The notes: generated by a model not told the origin, from the sequence alone. DNA of 64,000 bases from Rattus norvegicus (GCF_036323735.1 NC_086020.1:129700210-129764209); one strand, 5' to 3'; shown: positions 11,490-24,153, counted from the first letter of the stretch. A program made the numbers and translations.

Positions 11490-13617
11490 TTGGTGAGGAT
11501 TTGGAAAAGAAAAACCCTCCTCCATTTTTGGTGGGATTGCAAACTGTCAAAACCATTCTGGGAATCAATCTGGAAGTTCCTCAGAAAATTGGAAATAGAT
11601 CTACTTGAGGACTCAGCTATACCACTATAGGATGTCGTATAGGTGAGAGCAGATACAAGATAGAATGAGGACTGTCATTGGACGAGAAGGAAGGATGGGA
11701 TGGAGAAAAGTTTGACAGAAAAGGAGGAAACTGGAATGGAAAAGGGAGGAGATGGCACAATAGCCACAGAGAGAATATGGAGGCTGATGTTGAGATTCCA
11801 TGGAGGTTGTTATGAATGTTCTTAAGGGATGGTTGTGTACAGGGCTTTGCATGTTTAGGTGAGCAATTATATCTTATCAATTGGATCAATGGTTATTGTG
11901 TTCTGTGTTCTATCATGTGGCTATTTAAGTTTAAGAGATTATGTGGTGGCTGGGACACTAAGCCACCACAGAATTAGGATGTATATTTCTGTCATGGTGG
12001 CAACCTGCCTTGGGAACTGGATGGGTAGAGAGATTGTTGCCAAGTTCAGAGAGAGGCCTTTGGCAGTGTGATATGGGATGGAGTAAAGTAGGTGAGAGGC
12101 TTTGCTGACTGAGATTAAGATATCTATCAGATATCTTGTGGCACTGTTTGTCTGACCTAGAGTGGGTAAAAAGACTTTTATTTTTTATAAATTTACAACA
12201 ACATACCACTCTTGGCTGTATATCTAAAAGATGCCCCCACTATACCAGAGGGGGCACGTGCATCACTCTGTTCATAATGTCCTTATCTGTGATATTGAGA
12301 AGCTGGAAACAACACAGAAGTTCCACAATGGATATATACTTAAAATGTGGTTCATTTACACAATGGAATACTATTCAGCTATTAAGAACAAGGACATCAT
12401 GAGTTTTTCAGGCAAATGGATAGAACTAGAAAATATCATCCTGAGTAAGGTAACTCTGACTCAAAAGGACATGCCTGGCATGTATTAAAAAGTGGATATT
12501 AGCCCAAAATTATAGAATATCCAGGATACAATCTACAGAACTCAAGGAGGGTTAACAAGCTGAAGAGCTCAAGTTAGGATGCTTAAACTCTTCTTGGGCG
12601 GGAGAAGAAAGCAATCATAGGAGACAGAGGGAGGGCGGTACCTGGTTGGGAGGGGAAAGGTTAGGGGAAAAGGGAAACACGATCAGATACTGGGTAGGGA
12701 ACAGGAGAGAAGCCCTGATAGCCAGAAGAAAGAATGGAAATATACAACCTTGGGATGTAGGAGATGGAAGGGGACCCTCTAGAATGTACCAGAGACCTGG
12801 GAGATGAGAGACTCTTAGGACTCAAAGAGACCTTGGATGAAATGCCCAACAGTGGAAAGGGGAAATGTGTACAGTCCACATCTAGCAGAAAGAAGGCATC
12901 AAGTAGAGGGGTGGAGTTGACATCCCAGAGTTAAAAACAGACTCAGAACTGTTTCTGTCTAAAAGAAAACCTTCAGGGACAAAATCTGAGAAGAGACTGA
13001 GGCAAAAGAGGTCTAGTGACCAGCTCAATTTGGGATTCATCTCAAGGAGAGGCTCCAGGGCCTGACACTACAACCAATGCTATGGTGTGCTTACAAACAG
13101 GAGCCTAGCCTGGCTGTCCTCTGAAAGACCTAAGAAGCATCTGACAAAGACGGAAGCGGATACTTACACCCAATCAATAGATTGAAGTTGGGAACTACTG
13201 TGGTTGAATTACAGAAAGGTTGGAAGAAGCTGAGGAGGAGGGAAACCCCATAGGAAAACAAGCAGTCTCAACTTACCTGGACCCCTGAGATTTCAGTCAC
13301 TGACCCTCCAACTAGGGAAACCACACCAGCTGATCTGATATTCAATAAAGGACCACCTGGCCTGGCCTCAGTGAGAGAAGCTAAGGGATGACACCTAACC
13401 CTTGAGAGACTTGAGGCCCCAGGTTATTGGGTGTCCTGGTAGGGGGGTAAAGTGGGGATTGGGGTGCAGGGGTAGTGGAAGGTAGGAGGGTGGGAGAGGT
13501 GGGGTAGAGAAATCCTGTTGGAGACAGGGAAGAGGTGGAATGAGATGAGGAAATGGGGGTGGTGGGCAGACTGAGAAGGCATAATAACTGGATTATAAAA
13601 AAATAAAAGTAATACAA
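11490..13617 (+). mobile_element. Older L1 3' half, split by an insertion
   Basis: ORF2 C-terminal sequence (CTCCTCCATTTTTGGTGGG at 11517 onward, decayed) runs to 11626. It resumes at 12211 in register (CTTGGCTGTATATCTAAAAG), continues through the L1 ORF2 terminus (TACACAATGGAATACTATTC, AAATATCATCCTGAGTAAGG) and a long 3' UTR, and ends in an A-rich tail near 13617. Several stops and indels are present. The gap 11627-12202 is a later insertion. Confidence 0.88.
11627..12202. mobile_element. Unclassified 576-bp insertion with 8-bp flanking duplication
   Basis: ATACCACT is present at 11619-11626 and again at 12203-12210. Removing the insert plus one copy restores the L1 order exactly (CAGCTATACCACTCTTGG). 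The insert has no L1 similarity, no poly-A tail, no clear terminal inverted repeats and no reading frame with a known signature. It contains a 10-bp perfect hairpin (11942-11970). An 8-bp TSD suits hAT elements; reading the TSD as ACCACT (6 bp) would suit a class II LTR, but the ends lack TG...CA. An old LTR or rodent-specific repeat is the likeliest identity. Confidence 0.6.
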
Positions 13618-13627
13618 ATAATAAATA

Positions 13628-13810
13628 GGGACTGGAGAGATGGCTCAGCACTTAAGAGAACTGACTGCTTTTCCTGAGGTCCTGAGTTCAATTCCCAGCA
13701 ACCACAGGATGACTCACAACCATCTGCAATGGGATCCAATGCCCTCTTCTGGTGTGTCTGAAAACTACAGTGTAGTATAAATAAAATATCTCTTTAAAAA
13801 ATAATAAATG
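13628..13810 (+). mobile_element. B2 SINE
   Basis: Begins GGACTGGAGAGATGGCTCAG, with the tRNA-like A box (GGCTCAG) and B-box region (GAGTTCAATTCCC), then GCCCTCTTCTGGTGTGTCTG, and ends in an A/T-rich tail. RNA polymerase III-derived and mobilised by L1. It landed in or beside the A-rich tail of the preceding L1, a usual target. Confidence 0.93.
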
Positions 13811-14610
13811 AAAACTTAAAAGCTTACTTTTTAAAGCACACACAAAAAGCCAATGCTTTTATTACTCCATTTACTGGTGTCAGAAGAACATGAATGTAAA
13901 GAACTTAACTAAGAATCTAGTTAGGCAGGGTGAGGCTGACACAAACTTGATTATTTGTACTTTGGGGCTGGGTTGAAGCATAGTCATGGAACACTTTTCA
14001 AAAGTTCAGGATTTGTGATCTCTCTGAGTACTATAAGAAAATAAAATGAGGAGAGAAAAGTAATAAATGTACTTAACCACTATTTGGCACTATTATTTTG
14101 CAAGTATGTAGGAAACTCTGTGAAGAAGTGAATTAGTTAATTTACTTTCAGTGTGTAAGGAGTTTGAGGATCATTTCCAGCTAGAAAATCAAATACATCA
14201 ACAAACAGAACATAAATATGTTCCCTAGGTATTGAATGAATTCACCATATAGACATTGAGGCAGGGCTCCACAACTCTGCATTTTTTTGAGGGTTGTGGA
14301 TTTCTTAGATGTTCTCTGTCTGGGGCAAAAATAAATTTACTTAATAAGGAACAAAGAGTTTGAAGGAGTTCGTATGTAAGGAAAGTATTCATAAATTGTT
14401 GTTAGAGGTTATGTAGGTTTAATAGGTGGGTGGTTGTAAGTTCTCCAACAATTATGACTTCACTATTACTGCTTATTTTGTTAAGTTTCTAGTATTAGGT
14501 ATGGTTTACATTTTCTTGAGCTGGTCATTATAACACTATGCAATTGAGCAGATTATCTTTATGAATATATGTACATGCATCCATACATACATGCATAAAT
14601 ATTTACATAT
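13811..14610. other. AT-rich DNA, no gene seen
   Basis: No reading frame or repeat that I can support. Confidence 0.55.
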
Positions 14611-15114
14611 TTGCATTCAATTACCTTTTTATAGGATTTTTTATTTACATTTCAAATATTATCCCCTTTCCTGGTTTCCCATCCAAAACCCCTTATCCCA
14701 ATCCCCCTCCCACTGCTTCTATGAGGCTGTACCACCACCCACCCACTGACCCCTTCTGCCTCCATGCCCGCACATTCTCCTACACTGGGACATTGAGCCT
14801 TACCAAGACCAAGGGCTTCTCCTCCCATTGATGCCCAACAAAGCTATCCTCTGTTACATCTGCAGCTGGAGCCATGGGTCTATAAATGTATGCTGCTTGT
14901 ATAGTGGTTTACTTCCTGGGAGCTCTGGCTTATGGGATTGCAAACACTTTCACTGTCTTCAGTTTTTTCTTTACCCCCATTGGGACCTCGTTCTCAGTTC
15001 AATGGTTGGCTGCAAGCATCCACCTCTTTGTCATGCTCTGGCTGTACCTCTCAGGAGACAGCTACCTCTAGCTCCTGTACTTCTTAGCTTCAACAACCTT
15101 ATCTAGTTTTGGTG

Positions 15115-15116
<2 letters not shown>

Positions 15117-15208
<92 letters not shown>
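15117..15208. repeat. (TA)n-(GA)n compound microsatellite inside L1 3' UTR
   Basis: About 26 TA units followed by about 20 GA units. Other copies have a short TATATGTATGGG at this 3' UTR position. Confidence 0.97.
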
Positions 15209-15211
<3 letters not shown>

Positions 15212-15429
15212 GCTTTATCATGTGGGGCAGGCTCTTAATGTCTTAGTGGCCATTCCTTCAGTCTCTGCTCCAAACTTTGCCTTCATATCCCCTCCTATGA
15301 ATATTTTGGTTCTGCCTTTTAAGAAGGACTGAAGCGTCTGCACTTAGGTAGTCCACCTTCTTGAGCTTCATGTGGTCTGTGGATTGTATCTTGGGTAATT
15401 CCAGCTTTGGGAATAATATCCACTTATCA

Positions 15430-16691
15430 GTGAGTGCATATCATGTGCATTTTTTTCTATGATTGGGTTACCTCACTCAGGATGATATTTTCAAGTTCCA
15501 TCCATTTTTCTATGAATTTCATGAAGTCATTGTTTTTGATAGCTGAGTAGTACTCCATTGTGTAGATGTACCACATTTACTGCATCCATTTATCTGTTGA
15601 AGGACATCTGGGTTCTTTCCAGCTTCTGGCTATTATAAATAAAGCTGCTATGAACGTAGTGGTGCATTTGTGCTTGTTATATGTTGGATTGTCTTTTGGG
15701 TATATGCCTAGGAGTGGTGTAGGTATTTGTCTAGAAAATTGTCCATTTCATCCAGATTTTCCAGTTTTGTTGAGTATAGGCTTTTGTAATAGGATCAGAT
15801 AACTTTTCAAATTTCCTCAGATTCTATTGCTATGTCCTCATTTTCATTTCTAATTTTGTTACTTTGGACACTGTCTCTGAGCCCTCTCCTTAGTCTGGCT
15901 AAGATTTTATCTATCTTTTTGTTTCTCAAAGATCCAACTCCTGGTTTTGTTGATGCTTTTATAGCTGTTTCTGTTTGTACTTGGTTGATTTCAGCCCTGA
16001 ATTTGATTATTTGCTGCCATCTACTTCTCTTAGGTGTATTTCCTTCTTTTTGTTCTAGAGGATTTAGGTGTGCTGTCAAGCTGCTAGTGTATTTTCTCTC
16101 CAATTTCTTTTTGTAAGCACTGACAGCTATGAGTTTTCCTTTTAGAAATGCTTTCATTGTGTCTCATAAGTTTTGGTATGTTGTGCCTTCATTTTCGTTA
16201 AATTATAAAAGGCTTTAATTTCTTTCTTCATTTCTTCTTTCTGATGGTTGTGTCCATGGTTTCTATGGTATTTTTTTGCCCCTGAGATTCTCTCTTCTAT
16301 CTTTTGTATTCTGTTGGTAGTGCTTGCGTTTCTGACTCCTGATCTCTTTCCTAGGTTTTCTATCTACACCGTTGTCCCTGTTTGTGATTTCTCTATTGTT
16401 TCTATATCCATTTTTAGATTATTAATGGTTTTGTTCAATTCCTTTACCTCTTTGGTTGATTTTGTGTTTCCTCTTTAAGGGCTTCTACCTGTTTACCTCT
16501 GTTGTCCTGTATTTCTTTAAGGGAGTTATTTATGTCTTTCGTAAAGTCCTCTAACATCATCATGAGTTCTGATTTTAAATCAAAATCTAGCTTTCTCAGT
16601 GTGTTGGGGTATCCAGGGCTTGCTGTTGTAGGGAAACTGTTCTGATGATGCCAAGTGGCCTTTGTTTCTGTTGCTTAGGTTCTTTCCCTTG
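15430..16691 (-). pseudogene. Remnants of L1 ORF1 and ORF2 in the internally deleted copy
   Basis: The frame at 16157-15807 translates to the ORF2 segment between endonuclease and RT (FLKGKLIAVSAYKKKLERKY, then ...LNPLEQKEGNTPKRSRWQQI), equivalent to about 2580-2950 of the complete copy. ORF1 is represented only by its N-terminal and coiled-coil portion (start near 16700, LPCISPP-like region decayed). The catalytic part of the RT and most of the endonuclease are absent, as is the ORF1 RNA-binding core. No protein function is possible. Confidence 0.8.
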
Positions 16692-17068
16692 CATCTCGCC
16701 ACCTGTTTATCTCTGGTGTTAGCTTGTTTGGCTGTATCTGACAGTGGCTTGAGACTCCTGTAAGTTTGTGTGTTAGCACCACTGAGAGACCATCTTTCCC
16801 CCAGCATGGTGGTGATCCAGGTACAGAGAGCTGTGGCACTGGGTCAGTTCAGGCATAAGTAGAAACTGGAAGGATCCGCTCCCAGACCGCTCCTCGGTTC
16901 CTGTTGTCCAGAGGGCTCTGTGAGGGTTCCTCTTAGCCCAGGAATGTGAGCAGAATTGGTGGTCTCAACTGCTCTCAGTTTTCTCCCAGAAGGATGTGGG
17001 TACAGAGAACTGCGACACAGTGTCAGCTCCAGACCCAGGAGGAAATCCGAAGATCTTGCATGCAATTA

Positions 17069-18855
17069 ATAGAGAAAAGACATCATGAATTTGAAGGATT
17101 GGTTTGAAGAGGACATAGGAAATTTTGTAGGCATGAAAGGGAAAGAAAAACGTCCTTACTCTACTATAATCTCAAAAATAAGAAAATACTATTTTTATCC
17201 TTTTACTCTCATTTAAAAATAAAACTAGTGCTGCAACTCATAGTTTTGAGATTAATACCAGTGCAGAGTTGCAGTCTGAATACCATTGTCAGTTGTGATA
17301 GACAACCAGCCTACACTATGGTCAAAACTGACTCTGGATTTACTATGTTTCTCCTAACTAACTAAGAAATGAGCGTTTTCATTATGCATTGTTTATTTCA
17401 CAACATTCTGTAGTCAGATTCTCCATTATTGGTTGGCAACATGGCTACAATACATTTGGGTTATCATCAGAATATGAAAACATATTTAATCATAGTAAAA
17501 TAAAACTATATTTTCATTGCTGATAGACTTCCAGAAATCTAGCTTCCTTGTTATAACAACATAGGAATTGTCTGTTTTTACTTCAGTGGTGTTTTGTAGA
17601 GTTAAACTCTATACCACCATGACACTGTAGTAAGTCTTTGGAATAAATGTTATTACAGCCCTCAGAGATGCAGAATTTCTGTTAAGCATTATAAAATACA
17701 TGAACATATAATGTGTTGTTTTCTACAATACTAATGGCAACATTCTATGTATAAAGAATGCATACACTACTATTCTAAATGACAGCAAAACAAAATTAGA
17801 CATAATTATTTTGAAAACCTTTATGCCAGTTTTGGAAGGAATAAAGCTTTGCTCTAAATAGAATAAATTTGACTTTCTCTATGTGCTGGAAATTATGTTT
17901 TTCACAGGGGGCACTTGCCTGACTTTCTTATGCTGATAGATTTTAAAATAAAAGGAGTAGCATTGTTTTTATAGAAAGCCTTAAAAGCCTGATAGCATTT
18001 GTGTGACTGACAAGAGGCTCTTTCTCTACATAAAGCAGCTGAAGCTCTCAGGACTATACAAAGTTAGCGTCAGTATGCTTAAAGTGCTTTTATTTACCAC
18101 ATTATTTGAAACATTACTGTAGAATTTCCACAGTTTACTAAGATTGCAGCAAGTAGAAAAGATCAGTGCTGAAATCAATTGATCTTGAAGACTCTATGAC
18201 ATTGTGAACTATGTTACAGAAGTAAGATTAAACATAGAGTGCCTTGGCTCTGCCAGATACATTGTTCTTTGTATTAAGTGAACCACGGCATAATTCAGCA
18301 TAGTCACCTTACATCAAAATATGAAAACGGTAATAATTTAATGAGATAATGCAAATGGAGTTCCAGTAGAGATTCAAGTCAGCAAAAGTATGCTACCTGT
18401 GTAATCAGTGACTAAGACAAAATAAAATGTTTTACCCAGGAAATATAAAAGCTGAATTAACTTTGTTTAAGATATCTCTCTGGTAATGAATTTTTTCTAT
18501 TTATAACTATGTATATGAATTTTTGTTCTCATCTTTCATTAAAAATACAAAAGTAAAATATTTCAAAAATTTAAATGTATCTTTATCCTACTTATATGCG
18601 CTATGTTTTTTTTATTTTCTTTATAATTTTCACATGTGCAGTAATATACTTATTGACATATTTACATAAAGTTTCATTTAAAAACACCACAAAGACATTT
18701 TCTTCAATCAGTACAAGAGCACTGTACTTAAACAAATTATTTTAATGTGTGGGAACATGATGGCTGTTACAAATACTGTGTGTCCTGATAAGAATGATAT
18801 TTTTCTTCTTGATTAGTTAATAAAATACAAAAATAATTTATTACATACTCTTCTT
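17069..18855. other. AT-rich DNA, no gene seen
   Basis: No repeat or reading frame recognised on either strand. Confidence 0.6.
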
Positions 18856-18899
18856 CTCATATGGTGCATACATCAAACTGCACAAAGTAAAGGAAATGT

Positions 18900-19140
18900 T
18901 CATAATTCTTTTCTTCTTTGAAAAATAATATAACTCTCTTGTTCTTGACTTCCTGCTTTCTCGCTCTCCATTCCCTTCTCCCCTCTAGCTCCTCTTGCTC
19001 ATGGCTCATCTCTACTTCTCTACTTCTCTGCTCTGCTCTTTCTCTCTGCCTTCCTCTGTGTCTACTACCCACTCAGCTTCCCTAGCTTAGCCCTAAATAG
19101 ACCCTATTCTATACTAAAAAATAATAAATAAATAAAAAGA
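18900..19140 (+). repeat. Possible LTR-like retroelement end with A-rich tail
   Basis: A CT-rich stretch (CTCCTCTTGCTCATGGCTCA, CTACTTCTCTGCTCTGCTCT) leads to GCCCTAAATAGACCCTATTC and an A-rich tail (about 19107-19140). It resembles the 3' end of a rodent retroelement with a degenerate polyadenylation signal. Family not assigned. Confidence 0.35.
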
Positions 19141-19922
19141 AAAATAACATAGACAGGAACACCATGGAAATAAGAATAAGCACACACATATGTGGAGAAT
19201 TTAGCAATCACATAACATGCAGGTGAAATGCCAACCCATATCTCATTTTATTTTGAGTGATCTTACATGAAAACAAGACAGCTTTATGTTTACTGTTTAT
19301 TAAAATGGATTCTTTATACCATTTATACTTAGTTTATACAAAGTTTAAGAAAAATAAAACCAAAATACTCTATGCTCCTGAAGACCAAGTGTCCATAGTT
19401 TACCTTGCTTTACTAAATTATATCTTCCTGTTTCTAATTAAAAATGAAATTATTATTAAGTTTTGATGGTTAATCCCAGTTCTAAGTTCACCAATTGTTT
19501 CAATTTGCTTCTGCATACAGTAGTGTGCTGCTTTCATTATATACCATGACAACTGTCACAGTTTATACTTTCTGACATAGTTGAAACTTCTTGAATGATG
19601 GTCTGATAGAGCTTTTGAAAATGTCAAGAAATTTGTAGACTGCTTTAGACAATATGAGACAACTTCTGAGTTAAACAAATTTACTCAAGGGGTCTAAAAT
19701 TTTCTTTGCTAATAAAATACAAGAATTAAGGACCTGAAGTTCCCATACCTGCTGGGCAAATGCTAATCTGAATTAGTAAAGTGCTATGGATATACTGAAG
19801 TTTTCTATTTCCTACTGGAAAGAATAAACTCCAGAAAGCAAGTTCTACTATCTGACATCATGGTAAAGCTTATGATTTTTCTTCTAGACATATGTGGATT
19901 TATTTATCTTTTAGTTATTTGG

Positions 19923-19925
<3 letters not shown>

Positions 19926-19980
<55 letters not shown>

Positions 19981-20023
19981 AAGAAATACAAAGACAGAGA
20001 CAGAGAGAGATAGAGAGAGAAAT
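19926..20023. repeat. (GT)n followed by AGAG/ACAGAG tract
   Basis: About 23 GT units, then an imperfect homopurine-like AGAGAC/AGAG tract to about 20023. Confidence 0.95.
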
Positions 20024-20588
20024 GCACGAAAGCATGTGCATGTGCACAGCATAGCATGCAATGGAAACCAGGAAATAATTATTGGAAATCAGTTTCCCCC
20101 TTCTACAAATTTAGTCATAGGAAAGCCCATAGGCTTCAGCCTTCATGATAAGACTCATTTATTAATAAACTATCTAATTGGCAAATTAAACAATTTTCTT
20201 TAGAATTTAATTAAAAATTAGATATTAATGATATCTGTGAGTCTCTTCAAAATGCATTTAGACTTTGGTATTTGAAAAAGCTTAAGGAATCCTCTAATAA
20301 GAAATTTAGTTCTTAAAATATTTCTGCATAACAAATAAATTTAAATTGCCAATATCAATCAAAAAATAGTTTAGCCTTAACATAATTAAATTGAGAAAAA
20401 AATCATCTCCATGAATTATTTGAAATTACATTAGAAATACAAAATGTTTAAGAATATATGAAAATAGATAATCTAACAACATAAAAGCAATTATAATAAA
20501 ATACAATTCTGGGGAAAAAATCCATATTCTACTACCTTACAAAGACAATTTTATGTTCCTTGTCTCTCTCTGTCTTTCTCTGTCACTG

Positions 20589-20657
<69 letters not shown>

Positions 20658-22459
20658 CACACACACAATATCTGACAAAAGCAAAAATGAAACAAACAAA
20701 CAAAAAAATTAAGAAATAAGTGGTCAAACAAAAGTCTATGATAAAACTCACGGTCTACTTTCTATTTACAAATTACTTCTGGGTCTGTGGTCTATACTAG
20801 GAAATAATTGAGTGACCCTGTGACTGTCTCCTGGATTTCTCTCTTCTAAAAGATATTCAATATGAGTAGCTTCCTAGATAGGCACGGGAACTGGTGATAT
20901 ATGCAGCTCACTGATTAAATACTTGCTATTGGTTCAAATATCAGGCCCACAAATTATATTAATAATAATTAAAATAATGTTATTATGAAATGCTAAGGTG
21001 CATTGCTAGAAAATTTTGGGTCCTAAATAAAAAAGATAGAAGTTACTTAATTTTAAACAGCAATAATGATTTACAGCCTTCATATTTTTCTGAATTAAAG
21101 GCTTTTAGTAAAAAACTAAGTGTTAAAATATCTGGGAAGGATTTGTCACAAAAGTCAACTTGATTTCAAATATACAAGACTGTATTTAAAGGATACTTGA
21201 AACAATATACCACAAGTCATTTCAGGTTGGATCTATTGGCATGTTCATTATCTGGATGCTTCTATAGAAGGTAGCATAAAGAATACATAGGTTGCAGAAG
21301 TTGCAAGCTATCTGAACAATGAAAATGAGAATAAACAAGTTGGAAAGCATACTGAATATTTGTATGTACCTTATAATTTTCAGTACTATTTCTTCAACAA
21401 TATAACTCTGAGTTTTCAACCCATCATTTCAGAATTTTCTCTTTTAATATAGTTAAGTGTGTTTATAACCTTTATTTTATATAATACAAATTACATATTA
21501 TCATATTATAAAATTAGTTGGGCTTTTTGTTACTTGTGTAATCCATTTATTTTGAAATATTGTTACTCACTAACTTATAATATTCTTTAAAATATTTAAT
21601 CAAAAGATACATTTTATTCTGTCAATCATATATTCTGTCCCTAATGATAATTATATATATGCAATATATAGTATAATTATTGTAGATAACTGTATATAAA
21701 ATGTGTTTCGTATTCTTACTAGCAGCCCTTTATTCTCCTTGAAGATAAGATGACTTAGAAGACAAATCATTTTCATTATCTGACTTTTTCAACAGTAAGC
21801 AATCTATTTCAGCAAATAAAAGGAAAAATTTGCAGACTCATTTCATTATAATTCCTTAAGTGCTTAATTGATGGCTAGACCATGAAGAAATTTTAGCTTA
21901 CATCCACTTTATTATTCCTTAAGCAGAGTTATAGAAATAAGAAAGGGATGTAAGACTCTTACATGTAAAATTTTAGAATCAAGCAACTCAAAGTTTTATG
22001 CAGGTAAGTAATTATACTGTAAAGCACAGTCCTAAGAGTGCAATATATTTGAATATTGTTTTATTCTAATGTAAAATGTATTGATAATTCAGGGAAAATA
22101 AATAGTTTTATGTCTTAAATTATATATAGCAGTGAAATAAACTTAATTATTTGTGCTTTATATTTATGAATTTCATTGTTTTATAGTTTAAGATAATTTT
22201 GTACCACGGAAATTAAAGCCATTGTCATTGATGTGATTAGTACCAGGAGTCTGTAACTTGGAAGCAAATAAGGTAATAGATATACATGCTACATATATTC
22301 AGACATTTCAAAATTCTTTGTAATCAAAGTTTTGCATAAAATTCCTTGGATAAAATCTTTTCCCACATACTTTCAGAATAGATAAGAAAATGTGTATCCC
22401 AAATATAAAAATGTAACTCTCCATAATTTTAGCTTCTAGATTATAAATACACATCTGTC
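20024..22459. other. AT-rich DNA, no gene seen
   Basis: Apart from the microsatellite at 20556-20667, this is low-GC sequence with no repeat or coding signal that I recognise. Confidence 0.6.
20556..20667. repeat. (TCTG)n-(TC)n-(AC)n compound microsatellite
   Basis: TCTGTC-type units, then (TC)n, then about 22 AC units with one G interruption at about 20651. Confidence 0.95.
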
Positions 22460-22672
22460 TGATACCTTAAGTGATTGTTCAGAGAGTAAAACAACACACT
22501 TGTCTAGCAGAAGAGCAGAGATTGACTCCCAGAACACATGTTGAGTGGATCCAAACCAGCTGTAGCTACAGTTCAAGGAGATGTAATGCTCTGGCCTGGG
22601 CAAGTCCCTTAATATTCATGCACAAACACACAGACATAAACATAAGTGTAAATAATGAAATAAATCTTTAAA
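22460..22672 (+). mobile_element. Diverged B3/B4-type SINE
   Basis: GATTGACTCCCAGAACACAT, CAGTTCAAGGAGATGTAATG and the end AATAATGAAATAAATCTTT follow the layout of the rodent B3 (B2-related) consensus as I recall it. Strongly diverged, so B3 versus B4 is not settled. Confidence 0.7.
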
Positions 22673-23080
22673 CATATACTTAGAATTTAGATTATGTAAT
22701 TGACAATATAAATATGATGTCTTCTTACTGGAAAAATGCTATATTTTGGTTTAGTTGCTTTGCATTGTATAATATAAAATAAGATTATTGAGGTTTGTGA
22801 AAGTCAAATGTTATAGCCATTTTAAAAATTGAAGACTAAGAAGAGAATATACAAAGTCAGAGTTTGAGAAAACCAACTAAGAGGAAAGGATTGAGGCATG
22901 TGCAATTTGCCCTTACTGATCAAGTAACTTTAAAATTTAAGACAATATTCAGGTTATTAAACCAAATATAAGTATTATAGTGAAGAAGCAAGAAAGAAAA
23001 CCCCAAACAAAATAAGTAAACTACATTTAAACAAAAAGAAGAAAAAAAGAAAAGAATCCCAGGACAGAGTCTAAAATACA

Positions 23081-23081
<1 letters not shown>

Positions 23082-23123
<42 letters not shown>
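23082..23123. repeat. (CA)n microsatellite
   Basis: About 21 CA units, uninterrupted. Confidence 0.98.
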
Positions 23124-23125
<2 letters not shown>

Positions 23126-23284
23126 GAACTATAAAAACAACAATAGAATAAGAGAAATCAGCAACCATTGAGAATTGATATTTATCAACCTCAAGTGTTG
23201 CAAGTTTCCAATAGAAAGACAGACAAATAGAATGAAGGTAAAGGCATGAGCTATCCTTATGCATAAGCCAAAATACAGAAAATG

Positions 23285-24153
23285 AGAGTTCTCTCATGCT
23301 CATGGATTATTAAATTAACATAGTAAAAATGGCTATCCTACCAAAGGCAATCTTCAGATTCAACGTAATCATGATCAAAATCCCAACACAATTCAACACA
23401 ATTTTTCAAAGACATAGAATGAATAAATCTCAAAGTCATCTGGACAGGCAAAAAACCCAGAAGGTAAAAACAATTCTTAACAATAAAAGAACGGTTGGGG
23501 GAAATCACCATCTCTGACCTCAAGCTCTACTACAGAGCAATAGTGATAAAAACCCCATGGTACAGAGACAGGGAGGTTGATCCATGGAATGAAATTGAAG
23601 ACCCAGAAATAAAACTACACCCTTATGCATACTTGATCTTTGACAAAGAAGCCAAAAATATACAATGAAAAAAAGAAAGCATCTTTAATAAATGGTGCTG
23701 GTCTAACTGGCTGTCTATATGTAGAAAAATGAAAATAGACCCATATTTATCACCATGCACAAACCTCAAGTATCAGTGGATCAAGGACATGAACATAAAA
23801 CCAAATACGCTGAATCTAATAGAAGGTGGAAAGAACACTGAACTCATTGGCAAATGGGGAATTTCCTAAACAGAACTCCAATGGCTCACGCTCTAAGATT
23901 AAGAATTGATAAATGGGACCTCATGAGACTGGAAAGCTTCTGTAAGGCCAAGGTCAAATGCCTGAGAAGCACATCAAGAATTGCTCAAAGTCCTTAGTGA
24001 TCAGAAAAATGAAAATCAAAACAACCCTGAGATTCCACTTTACACCAGTCATAATGGCTAAAATAAAAGCCTCAGGTGACAACACATGTTGACAAAGATG
24101 TGGAACACTCCTCCATTGCTGGTGAAATTGCAAACTGATACAACCATTCAGCA
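23285..24153 (+). mobile_element. L1 ORF2 fragment with internal deletion
   Basis: Begins at the ORF2 segment around CTCATGCTCATGG and AGTAAAAATGGCTATCCTACC (VKMAILPKAI in the protein). It runs through YRDR and KLQSF-equivalent regions, then jumps at about 23952 to the segment before IREMQIKTTLRFHLTPVRMA, and stops near 24153. There are multiple stops and no 3' UTR. Intermediate age. Confidence 0.85.

Larger units (their letters stand above)
14624..17055 (-). mobile_element. L1 with 5' UTR but two internal deletions
   Basis: One insertion, bounded by TTGCATTCAATTA (14611-14623) and TTGCATGCAATTA (17056-17068), a 13-bp TSD with one mismatch. Reading leftward: 5' UTR (17055 to about 16692), ORF1 N-terminal part (about 16691-16241), ORF2 middle part (about 16240-15722), ORF2 C-terminus (about 15721-15430), 3' UTR (to 14630). 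Compared with the complete copy at 1-5685, the blocks equivalent to about 4500-3030 and 2530-310 are missing. The 3' UTR also contains a (TA)n(GA)n microsatellite. Confidence 0.88.

Noticed and set aside
15117..15208. CRISPR-like or satellite array
   Set aside because: Dinucleotide repeats without spacers; vertebrate microsatellite.
14624..17055. Clear retrotransposed spliced L1 RNA
   Set aside because: Neither internal joint shows a clean GT-AG pair against the only full copy available here; kept as a question, not a call.
19860..20203. Frames with long Cys-Val runs
   Set aside because: Direct translation of the (GT)n microsatellite; the same applies near 20551-20751, 22920-23303, 24879-25217 and 34679-34876.
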